Assembly (NCBI GenBank): GCA_025435555.1
Contig: JAIWWG010000051.1
Coordinates: 1 to 32,500, forward strand
Direction of reading: 5' to 3'
Length of the DNA stretch: 32,500 nucleotides
DNA from: Chytriomyces cf. hyalinus JEL632
Taxonomy: Eukaryota; Chytridiomycota; Chytridiomycetes; Chytridiales; Chytriomycetaceae
This document shows positions 1 to 9,251 of the stretch, in pieces. The number at the start of each line of letters is the position of its first letter. Positions within the stretch are counted from its first letter, which is position 1. The position numbers and the translations under genes were made by a program. The notes below the pieces were generated by a model. The model saw nothing but the letters and a program-made list of their open reading frames with translations. It did not search any database and was not told the origin of the DNA.

Positions 1-3000
1 GAAGGACCCTGATACATTGATGCTGGATGAATGGGCATTCCATGAAAAGGTTGGGTTGGTTGTGATAGTGGGAGGTGGTCTGGCTGATAATTCAGGGGGT
101 AGGGTCCAGTTGGAAACGGATACATGCCCATTTGGGGTGGGGGATGATGCAAGTATGTGGGTGGATGACTGAATGAATGGGATGAGGGAGGGTTTAAATG
201 GCTTGGCAGCCCATTTTGAAGATGAATCGGTGGAGGGTGGTGTTCGGGTTGATTGCGATTGGTTGAAGTTTTTGGAGGTTGGTCATCCCTGGCAACTTTC
301 TGGGCTGTAGTGCGCTTCAAACTCTGTCGATCATGATCATCTTCATCGTCATTTCTGTCTGCAACTCGCTTCGACAACGACTCATTCGAAGCGTGGCCAG
401 GCGGTTTTTCGATATCATCATCGCCATTGAAGGAATTCGAGACCGAGAGTGCAAGCAGAGTGGTCAAATTGACTGATTTATCCGCAGCAATCGTACATAA
501 GCGGCTGTCCCCCATTGGTCGTTGAAAAATTTCGTCCGGTGGTGTGCTGAGCGCGTCGCTTTGCTGCGGTCTTGAGGACGAACCACCAGCCTTCGATTCA
601 GCCTCAAGTCGGCTCATTTCAACGACATCATCCGGGCAATAATAGGACACAACGCGATGTTTCTGACCATCAGAGCCTTTGAGCGTAATCGTGCGCTTTG
701 TGAGGCCATTTTCAACAAGGCGGGTATTCGGTTTTAACGTTCTTGCGGAAAACGTTGGCTCCAAAGCAGCGACATTGGACTGCACACGTTTTGGTGCATA
801 TTTGGGACCAACGGGATGGGGTTCATTCGTATTTGTTAGCTCCACTTGCCTGGTTGGGTTTGAAAGTGTAAATTATTCAGCAGAGTATGAATCCCGACAT
901 TTACTCTCATACTACCGATAAAGCAAAAAAGGCCCAAACGCCCGCGACGGCGACCAATGAATTCCATCCTGGAAAGTTGATATTGCAAATCATTTCATCA
1001 GTCTAAGCACACCAAAAGTAGTACACTCACCCTCCACCGCTTCACAAAAACACTATTCTCGGGTATCACAATCACTGTTCCGGATCGAATGGGTATCCTT
1101 GCCATGTCGGCTGCGCTTCCAGTAAATTGGCGCAGATTCGAGCGCACGCAGCCTTCAATCACCAGCAAGGCATCCATTGGGTTTTCAATAAATCCGAAAA
1201 AAGAATACGTAAAAGCGCTTTGATTCCGTTCAAGGCGCTTGCGAAGACGAGCCGATTTTCCAGCAGTCTGAATTGATTCTGAACCGTCTGGGCACTGCTT
1301 GTCCTGGTCATCTATGTTTTTTTTTTCATCTCGATGGTTGAGTGACGGAATGAACCCAAAATGAGATCAAATGCTCGTACCTCCATCGCATAATTGGGAG
1401 AACCGGCTTGAACTCCGCGAACGGTCACCCGCATCGGCAATCCCGTTCCTTGCCCGGAGAACCCTCCTATTGGAAGCCGGAGCATCGTCGCTGCCTGTGA
1501 GGAGGACGGGGTTGTCGTTCAGTCAAAAGCAAAGAAAAAGGGTCGAGACGTCTTTCCAATGCATCCGTTCGAGAGCCTAACTGAGCTCAGCACATGTTCT
1601 GAACATTTGTTTGTTTTTTTTTTCTTTCGGAGCAAATCCCATCTCCCAGATTTCCAAAAGCCCCAATATTTGCGTCTTCAACACGATGGTCGCTCTCACC
1701 TAAATTCGCCGCTTTTACTTCTGAACCCTTTTCTCGCACGTTCAAATCCGCTTCCTGATATGTGTGTGATTCAGACAGTTCAGATCCCCGGATATCGACG
1801 CGCTTCGGCTGCTCAGCACAGGCAGGCATCATGGCCAAAGTCACAAGACGCCTTCGAGACGTGAAGTATTTAACAGTGCATCCGTCTGTATTTGTTGTCA
1901 ATGCATGCGCGATCAGTGTTTTGTTCCCCATAGTCCAGCAGGGTCAAGCACGCTTTGTCCAATGACGCAAGTGCCCATCATTTCGTTCCAGAACGCCTCA
2001 CTCGGAGTCTAGTATTGAGATCGTCAATGGCGCCCTCCACCTTCAGATCACCTCCACGCTTTTCGAGTTCCAGACCACAACTATGTTTTCGCAAAACGTT
2101 TTTGCATCCCACTCGACATCCTCAGTGGTCCCAAGCTCAATCAATGGAGGCTGTTACCTATATTCCCATCTGTAGGAGGCTGGTGGACTCTATTGGATGC
2201 TGAGTCAAGCTCTTTGCTCAACCAGTTTCGAATTCCTGGACCCTCAACATGCTCGGATTGATCGCGTTCAGAGATTGATCCACCACTTGCTGCTAATATG
2301 CGTCTTTTTAGAAATCATGCAGCATATTGTACTATCATGAGGGAGGAACACGGGGCGAATCGCTATGCTATTCTTCGTCATTGAATCTTCGAAAATTCGT
2401 GGCCCCTAGACGAAAGTCCAGTGATAACATTTCGATATTTTAAAAACATACCGGGAAACTTTGGTGCATCTTTGGAGAGCCGCAGCAACTGATGATCGCC
2501 AGAATATCCGCCCGCGTTTGGCTGAGCGACATCATCCATCATCAGACTCCTGCTTACATCCAGAGAACCACTCCTTGCTTCTAGATAAAGGCAGTGGAAG
2601 GCAGGTGGGAAAGAGAATGCAGATTGGAAAAAAGTACACTGAGTTAGTTCTTCTCACAGAGAGTCGAGATTGCTATTCTTGATTTGATGCGCCCCCAGTC
2701 GCAGAATCAAAACAGAGGAAAAAAAATAGATGATGAAAATTTGAAAGGATGGGCAACGGCTTCTGGCTGTTGAACGAGTCTCGGCACTCGTCGACCCCTC
2801 CATCCTCAACGACCGACCCCAGTGCAGCGCGTTGAGTTCGAACAAACCCGTCGCGCTTCAGGCAAAATGCTGCTCGCTGGCTTCGAAACTGCAGAAACTT
2901 GAAACAAGGTGGGACTCCTTTTTCGCATAAAATTCGCATGAAAAATGTTCTCCTCATTTTTTTCGAAATCCAGTCCAACCACCTTCCGCCCGCCGCGCAA

Positions 3001-4522
3001 ATGCGTAATTTTATGAAAACAAAATTTCGACGCAACCGACACATACCTGGATGTTTCGATGGCATATGTTCTTCGGTGGCGATGATCTTTCGGGAGTCAG
3101 AATCGTCCATTTTGGTATCCGTCATCGAAATCCAACCCATATTTGCATGATCAGCGTGTGTCCCTGGATTATTCATTGTGAGCAAAGAAGTAGGAAGGAG
3201 AGGTGGGTTAGTTTTCTTGAGTCGAGTCAGAGGATGCCAATCTCGACGCAATTTCCTTCCATCATGAGACAGGAGGAGAATGCTAGATAAAGGGGAGAGG
3301 ATCGATGTTGGATGTGCGAGGGGTTCCCAGAAAGAACTCCATTTTTTTGTGCCAAAGAAATGGGCATCACACCCATCGCCAGCCCGTTCGGTTTTGCCCA
3401 TTTCCTGCGCGTCCACAGGTCCTGAACATATGAGGAGTGGATCCCGTACGCACTCATCCGCTTGTTACATTCGGACAAATCAAATGCCCGGCTTCCGCTG
3501 CGACCGAATTCTTCCGACCCGACTCCACCTCACAGTACTTGCAGAATACCATCAAATTCCGACCCACAGCAACGCACCTGGATGTTCTGGTAGCATGCTC
3601 TGTTCAGCGGGCTGCGTGTCGTGGGCGTCAGGTTTTGAGGGCCGCATGCCGTCCGTCAATGCACTTCCACCCATGTTGAGATGATTTCTTTTTGCTCCTG
3701 AAAATAATTTTTTGATAGGAACCAGCCGGGGAAAGTAAAGGAAATTTGGAGAGGGTGTTTTAGGTTAGTTTTCTGTTGGACTTTTCAGCCAGTCTTGAGT
3801 CATACTGATACGCTGCGCATCATCACATCAACAGCGAAAAAGAGCGTTGAGATCATCGGTGCTTTCAGCCAAGTCTTGTCTTTCCATCCGACACCCCGCG
3901 ATCATGCCCTCGGCCTCGGCCCTCACAAAATAACCAACGCTGCCAGTTACATCGCAAATATGATCATTATCAAGCTCGGCCCATTCCGAAGTCCGGAAAA
4001 AATACAGCAAAACTTGCGTGTCCCCAACTGACTCCGACGGTAAATTCGTCAAGACGTATTCGCTCCTTGAAAAGATTCCGCATCCAACAAAAACATCGAT
4101 CAACAGAAACGCGCGCGAGGGTCCGTAGAGATATTTCGATTCAATGAAACACACCTAGATCCATATGGGAATCCCGTTCGTCAACAACGCGGCCATCGGA
4201 GGAATCCCTGCCCTCGCAAGTTTGTGCGTTCCTCGTTATCGAACTCTGCCCCATTGGAGAAGCCTCTCCTTCGACGTCTATTAAAGTTGAAAAGTGAGAG
4301 GCGAAAAAAAAGTGGGATTTTTGAGGTCAGAGTTTCGAAGGAAGCAGTTTCAATATTTCCAAGTTCACAACTTCATGTCAACGTACCACTCTTGACGGCT
4401 GAGGGAACGTTTAACGACTCTATTTTCTGTCCACTGGACGATTGCTTTGTTGCGGATGAGCGGGGTTCTGAGAGCGGGTCTTTGCGGGGGTTCGCGTGTT
4501 CATGTTGATGCGACGCAGACAT
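1..4522 (-). CDS. Gti1/Pac2 (WOR1-type) transcription regulator, 3' end cut by window edge
   Basis: Fungal-specific DNA-binding regulator family (Gti1, Pac2, Wor1) that controls morphology, gluconate uptake or mating. The exons I read are complement(1..849, 916..968, 1031..1311, 1381..1494, 1700..1885, 2158..2292, 2452..2580, 3047..3163, 3578..3697, 4155..4277, 4387..4522), giving at least 747 residues. The domain begins near residue 387 with FFGFIENPMDALLVIEGC, then IPIRSGTVIV, KRWRDGIHWSPSRAFGPFLL and, after a 66-bp intron, GLTKRTITLKG and VVSYYCPDDV, which match the two conserved halves of the family. The C-terminal part is His/Pro-rich and low in complexity, as in Wor1 relatives. About 353 N-terminal residues precede the domain, longer than the usual short leader, and are polar and probably disordered. 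Exons 2-8 are all flanked by phase-1 introns. The domain call is firm; the upstream exon chain rests on frame and splice-site continuity, and exons 6-7 are the weakest. The long introns near 2.6-4.1 kb could hide further exons. Confidence 0.78.
3047..3163 (-). repeat. Duplicated exon, copy 2 (Gti1/Pac2 gene exon 4)
   Basis: 117-bp phase 1-1 exon. It encodes DHANMGW and MTDTKM and ends HMPSKHPG at a GTATGT donor. Its acceptor follows an ACTAAC branch-like motif and a pyrimidine tract. It pairs with 3578..3697; exon 5 (2452..2580), which ends APKFPG, may be a more diverged third copy. Confidence 0.5.
3578..3697 (-). repeat. Duplicated exon, copy 1 (Gti1/Pac2 gene exon 3)
   Basis: 120-bp phase 1-1 exon. 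It encodes NHLNMGG followed by LTDGM, and ends SMLPEHPG at a GTGCGT donor. It resembles the next exon downstream (3047..3163) in both the NMG...TD.M stretch and the HPG ending, and the first bases of the two following introns also look alike. I infer an exon-plus-intron duplication. Confidence 0.5.
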
Positions 4523-6537
4523 ATGCAGCAGCTATTGAGGGTGTCCGGGGGTTTCGGCAGTCCTTGAATGATCCACGGAGAGTCGTGATAGTATATCGAA
4601 GAGGTAAGTCAGACTGAAGCCTAGAAAGTCTGTTTCGGGGGAGGCGGTTGCGCAAGGAGGGAGAGCTTAATGCTCAGCGGGGCATGAATCGGAGAAATCG
4701 GATAAATACGTCAGGAGCACGATTCAGCCGTTGGAGGAGGTTGCTGCGTGGTGGGTTGGTTCCGAGACTCTTTTTTGTTTTCAAATGGATACTTGTTAAA
4801 ACTGTAAAAAATGCCAGGACTGGCTCGGGTCGCAGATAGTTCTGATTTGATCTCAACAATCGCCCAATTGCACTCCATCGTCCTGCTGGTGTCCGAGCAT
4901 CAAATCCGTGTCCCTAATATTTTCATGACCGCTCTATCGTGAACAGTGAGGCCAGTCCCGCCGGTCCCGTCCCCGTATCATTTAAGAGACATCCTCCCGA
5001 CTCGGATGCACGCTGGCACTCCGCCGTCGTCCCTCTCTCTCTCGCTCACAAGTTATTTCTCAGTACTCACCAAATTGAGACTCAAAAAATTTTGCTAAAA
5101 TGCAATGCTCCAATTTGGCGCGACTATCCCCGCCCATATTCCCATCTTGGAAACTCTAAAATCACAGACACTCCCTCTTGATATACATCCACCCGGAACC
5201 CCACAGTCTGAGAGTGACGGTTGAAAGCATCTCTGCGGTGGTGCCCCATTCACTTTTATAGCACGGCGGAGTCCGCCAAGACAGGGCAGAAGAAAACCGA
5301 CGCAAGAAGCTAACAGCCTCTCCTGGCACCTCCATCCTTGTTTCCAGAAAGCCCTCTATCCCTCCTTTTCTGCTCATTTATCACCCCCCTCCAACATGTC
5401 GTGGTCATTAACAAGATTTATCAATCCTTATTTTTTCCCGAGGCGTTTACTGCTGGTGCCGGTGAATAAATCCCACGGTGGTTACTGGAGTTGCAGGGAA
5501 TTTGAGGCGTCGCTTTCGGGGGGAAAAAAACCCGCATTTCATAGCTCGTCCAACGCGTTTTGGCAATGGCTTCAGTCAAATCGCATTCTAGGCTAATAGG
5601 AGTTAAGTACCTACCCACCTGCCCCCCACCCCCAAGCAAACCAAAAAAAAACCCCAAAAGAAAACAAATTGTCAAGTGAAAAAAGTGAACTTAACGTTCA
5701 AAATATCTCGTACCGCATAATGCGCTGCAGCCTTGCTAGAAATCAATCTCGGACTTGGTGCCAAGTTACAATGCGTGGGGTAATATGCTGACAAGTTTGG
5801 CTGTGGATATGGCAACCAGCCTATGCATTCTTCGGATTTTCAATTGAAAAGGATTCACGCTTTGCGTATGCAATTAATTAACAGTGAATTAGAGTTATAG
5901 ATCATTGAGGGATTCTTTCGGGGAAAGGAAAGTTGTGGGGCTGAGCTGATTTTCATTTCGGTTACAAACGGCTTGGGCCGTATTTTTGATTTGGCAGAAG
6001 GGAGCAATCACAGCCCCCACGCTTTTCTTTCTCCCGTTTAAATTCCGCTTAATTCATTTGAAGGCAGAACGAAGCCTCTCCCAGTTGTTGCACGTGCGCT
6101 ATCTTTGACGATCGCACATAAACCGAATAGTCCAAAGACCCATTGGACTGGTTCCCATTTCGCAAGACCCTCCCCAATTTCATAGATTCAACAGAAAGAT
6201 AGCGGAGATGTGGGGGTTGTTGTAGGCTTCAACTGGGTCAGAGTGAACGGCTTACCAAAATTAGCGCCCCAGAATCCAATCCCGATTAAGCCCCGTCTTT
6301 CACCGAACGAGACATAAAAATCCAGTAGACAGTTGAGGTATGACTGCTACTTGCGTATGATGCATCAGAAAATGGAAATGCATCAGAAAAAAGGCGATGG
6401 TGCGCCCCACGTTATGTCTTTGAAGGAACTGGTTTGAGTAAATTTCGGAGCATGTCCACACAAAGACTCTGTAGCCAACACTCAAAAGATTCTCACCAAT
6501 TTTCGCAAGTATAGATATAATTTGTGTTTGAACGGTC
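4523..6537. other. Non-coding stretch upstream of the Gti1/Pac2 gene
   Basis: About 2 kb with no gene I can support. The open frames are short, interrupted and unlike protein in composition. There is a CT-rich run near 5030-5045 and a C-rich/A-rich run near 5618-5665. Master regulators of this family often have long promoters and 5' leaders, so promoter and untranslated leader are the likeliest contents. That is inference. Confidence 0.4.
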
Positions 6538-6882
6538 CTATTTGTGGATTGTTTGTAAAAGCGACTTGGGGTGCTGGTGCTGGGTGAGACGAGAGAGGTT
6601 TTGAAAGGTCCCACGTTCACCATCGCTCTGATTCAGTGCCATGCGACATGTGCAATCACCGATGCACTCAACTAACATGTTTCGCATTGGTAGATCATAA
6701 TCTCTCAAGTTCCCATTCGTGGAGAGAGTACGACAGTGGGTATCTCGAGAGATAAGTGCCAGATTGACGGCGGAATAATCTACAGGTAGAGCGGAGGTTA
6801 GCGTGGGTAGTAGGTACTTGGAAAAAAAAAACAGTCTTCAAATCAAGAAAAAAAAAGGATGCTTGTTTCAACCTGTAATCAT
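6538..6882 (-). CDS. Possible short gene or exon pair, unresolved
   Basis: A patch that looks coding but that I cannot resolve. The exon 6538..6779 follows a good acceptor (branch-like GCTAACC, pyrimidines, TGTAG). It stays open for 80 codons with protein-like content (DYSAVNLALIS, DLPMRNMLVECIGDC) and ends at TAG. Splicing it to a ten-base exon (6873..6882, ATGATTACAG) across a 93-bp intron would give an 83-residue protein. The donor there, GTTGAAA, is weak. The neighbouring sequence 6873..7077 is also open in a different frame (QQLSGSQAEV, MTPDWASQNTLKNERD) that would join the same acceptor in the other phase and stop after about 25 more codons. I do not recognise either product. Confidence 0.25.
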
Positions 6883-7852
6883 CGGCTGGATCTAATATTG
6901 CTGCAGCAGAATCTCGCTCGTTCTTCAGGGTATTCTGACTGGCCCAGTCGGGGGTCATTCGCGACATGGCTGTCGGCCGTCTGTTGCAATGCAACTGGCG
7001 CGTGTCTGAGACCTCCGCTTGGCTGCCCGAAAGTTGCTGCTCATACAGCAAGGGTTTCCATCGGTGTTGCCTTCTGAGCGCAGACTGGCTCGGGACACTT
7101 ATTTCTTCGTGCTCACCAAATGGAATGTTGTAAAATTTGTTAAAAAAAAAAAGTATTCGGCGTGTCCAACAAACCAAATTTGGATCCACCATCCACGACT
7201 CGGCTCTTTGCGCTTTCCGAATTTGATCGTATGCAGTAGGGCGATTCATCGAACCAGTTTCACACCCCAACAAAGAAACTCAAAACCCGTCTGAGCTCTC
7301 GACATCTTCTCGTTCATGTGCTTGACGCTGCCACTGCAAACGCCTTTTTCCGGTTGCAATGCTTCAATGATGCCCCTTTCAATGATCTGCTCCTTCTACC
7401 AGTGGAATTGGCAATTGAGGGGCACGCCAATAACGGCATGGCAATTTTCTCTTCTCCATTTCTCACTGTCGGAGTAGTACGCCGCTGAATTGTTTAAAGC
7501 GGATGATGTCAAGGTGGTGTTCTCCTGATGTGTTGGTGAACACGTTGTCGTTCGTCCAATCGATTTCAAAATAGCAGCACACAGATTGCCCACTCCTTTG
7601 ATTGTCATGCGCTGGGTGCGAGCTGCAACGCATACTGATGGAACCGCTGCCCTGGAAGTATACAAACATCACCCCTGGGCTCATTCGATGGGACACAGAA
7701 CTGTTCTTTGAAGCCGTTTGTAACGCGATTTATAATTGATGACAAATGCTGTTCTGACAGACCAGACCCACTTTGGGTCTTGTCTTGGAAATCTTCCAAG
7801 AAATACAACAACCCGTCAACCCGACCCCCCAACATCATCTCACAAAACAAAC
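6883..7852. other. Intergenic region upstream of the Rossmann-fold gene
   Basis: The left third (to about 7080) contains the second unresolved open frame described for the neighbouring patch. The remainder holds A/T runs (7141-7152) and short open frames without recognisable content. The right end must contain the promoter of the gene starting at 7853; its immediate leader is C/A-rich, which is common before fungal start codons. Confidence 0.3.
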
Positions 7853-8461
7853 ATGAAAGTCGCAGTATTCGGAGGAACGCAAGGCTGCGGCAAAGAGTTC
7901 CTGATCCAGGCATTATCCGCGGGCCACGAAGCGACAGTTCTGGCTCGCAGCCCCGCCAAGCTGGACGATCTTGCCATCAAGCCAAAAATCATTGAAGGAA
8001 ACGTTAAAGACGCGTCCCTCGTACGCCAAGTTGTTGCGGGCCAAGACGCTGTTGTAATATGCCTTGGAGTGTCTCGCATGAACCTCGAAGAAGTGAAAGT
8101 GTGCTCGGAGGGAACAGCCCTGATCCTCGAAGCCATGAAAGCAGAAGGCGTGAGACGGGTTCTTGTTGTGACGGGGGCCAATCCGTCTGAGCCAAGCATG
8201 CTCCAGAAGGTGTTGATGTGGGTCATCTCTAGCGCGCTTGTTGATAAGGACTTGCAGACAAAGATGGTGGAGGACAGCGGACTTGATTGGATCCTTGTGA
8301 AGCCGCCGTCGCTCACGAACGGACCGCTGACAGGCACGTACAATGTGGGACCAGACATTAAGGCAACTACGCTGTCCCGCAAGGATGTCGGGCACTTTAT
8401 GCTGCAGAATCTCGAGTCGAGCGAGTTTTTGAAGAAGGCAGTCATCATTTCTGACAAATGA
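7853..8461 (+). CDS. NAD(P)-binding Rossmann-fold protein (NmrA / biliverdin reductase B-like SDR)
   Basis: A 202-residue intronless protein of the atypical short-chain dehydrogenase group that includes flavin reductase/biliverdin reductase B and NAD(P)-binding NmrA-like proteins. The N-terminus MKVAVFGGTQGCG (residues 1-13) is a GGxxGxG dinucleotide-binding loop after beta-1. GHEATVLARSPAKL fits beta-2, where an Arg suggests NADPH preference. IIEGNVKD, AVVICLG and RRVLVVTGAN follow in the expected order, and LDWILVKPPSLTNGPLTG is the family's conserved late segment. The length is typical. I chose the ATG at 7853 because it begins exactly at beta-1; the in-frame upstream extension from 7736 has no conserved content. 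The substrate cannot be told, and a redox or sensor role in the cytosol is likely. Confidence 0.87.
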   Translation: MKVAVFGGTQGCGKEFLIQALSAGHEATVLARSPAKLDDLAIKPKIIEGNVKDASLVRQVVAGQDAVVICLGVSRMNLEEVKVCSEGTALILEAMKAEGVRRVLVVTGANPSEPSMLQKVLMWVISSALVDKDLQTKMVEDSGLDWILVKPPSLTNGPLTGTYNVGPDIKATTLSRKDVGHFMLQNLESSEFLKKAVIISDK

Positions 8462-8498
8462 TGCTGATTATGTCGTCAGTTCAAATCAATTCCGATCC

Positions 8499-8504
8499 AA
8501 TAAA
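8499..8504 (+). terminator. Poly(A) signal AATAAA
   Basis: AATAAA 38 bp after the stop codon of the Rossmann-fold gene, in a sensible position for its 3' end. Confidence 0.5.
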
Positions 8505-9251
8505 AGCTGGGCATGAGACGGTGCATATATATTTTAAGAAAGTGGAAACGTTTAAATGCGAACTGGCGAGAGTTGAGAAGCCGCGAAAAGAGAGCATGTC
8601 TTTCTGAGCAAACACATGACGAGCCACGTTGCTGAGATCAGGGCGCTCTTTCGAAAACGGAGCCACTCGCTCAGAATCTTCATCGAAATACCAGCAACCC
8701 TTCATTCAAGCGGGAATGAGTTCGTCATATCTTGTTCAACTGTCTTGTGCAGTCGCGTTGCTTGAAATAGGAGCAAATTCTGGCGATAAGGGGAACGACT
8801 TTCCATGTGCCTTCGTGGCCCGCATAAAGAGCGAGAATTCGATCAAAGGAGCGAGCGACGCTCTGACAGTGGGCGGTCAAGAAGAACATAAACGACGGAA
8901 CAACAAAAGCTGATTGAAATTTCGATTTCTGCATCTGCATACTTCAAGTTTTTGTCTCTTTGGCGCACGTTTTTCTTGTCTTGTCGCTGGCAATTTTATC
9001 GTCCGAAATTTCAACTCCGACGGCAAACAAAAAGTTGACCTGTCAAAACAAAAAGTCCAAAAAAAATTGACCGAGAAACGCGAACTTCAACGCCTGCCGA
9101 CACGCACACACGTCTCAATCGTCAGGTTGGAAACTGCTTGGATGCATGCGAGCATGCATGCGGATCCGTGTATGCTGACGCGCTTTTCGCTTACAGACTT
9201 TAATTCAAACAACACACCTATAACCCAAGCGAATCACGCGTTTCCAACAAC
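8505..9251. other. Intergenic region before the secreted-lectin cluster
   Basis: No gene supported. Two modest open frames on the minus strand (8481..8705 and 8725..8940, about 70 codons each) look partly protein-like but have no recognisable domain, splice partners or conserved start. The right end is the promoter of the first lectin gene and includes the ATGCATGC cluster annotated separately. Confidence 0.3.
9142..9161. promoter_or_regulatory. ATGCATGC palindrome cluster, possible regulatory site
   Basis: ATGCATGC at 9142-9149 and the overlapping palindromes of GCATGCATGC at 9152-9161, separated by two bases, about 90 bp upstream of the first lectin gene's start codon. Clustered self-complementary sites close to a start suggest a dimeric regulator site, but I see no clear copy before the two paralogues. 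Confidence 0.25.

Noticed and set aside
2673-3416. 247-codon minus-strand open frame
   Set aside because: It reads through exon 4 of the regulator into its introns. Only 3047..3163 has coding character and good splice sites.
3371-3421. Possible extra 51-bp phase 1-1 exon of the regulator
   Set aside because: Frame and acceptor (GTTCAG) fit, but the donor is poor and it is too short to judge without transcripts.
3828-4154. 108-codon minus-strand open frame inside the regulator's second intron
   Set aside because: Cannot be joined in phase 1 to the neighbouring exons with good splice sites, and has no recognisable content.
6300-6623. 107-codon minus-strand open frame
   Set aside because: No domain, mixed composition, and it overlaps a better-looking frame in 6538-6779.
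7736-7852. N-terminal extension of the Rossmann-fold protein
   Set aside because: The frame is open, but the fold begins exactly at the ATG at 7853 and the extension is unlike the family.
8481-8940. Two minus-strand frames of about 70 codons
   Set aside because: No conserved motif, no splice partners, and they lie in the 3' flank of one gene and promoter of another.
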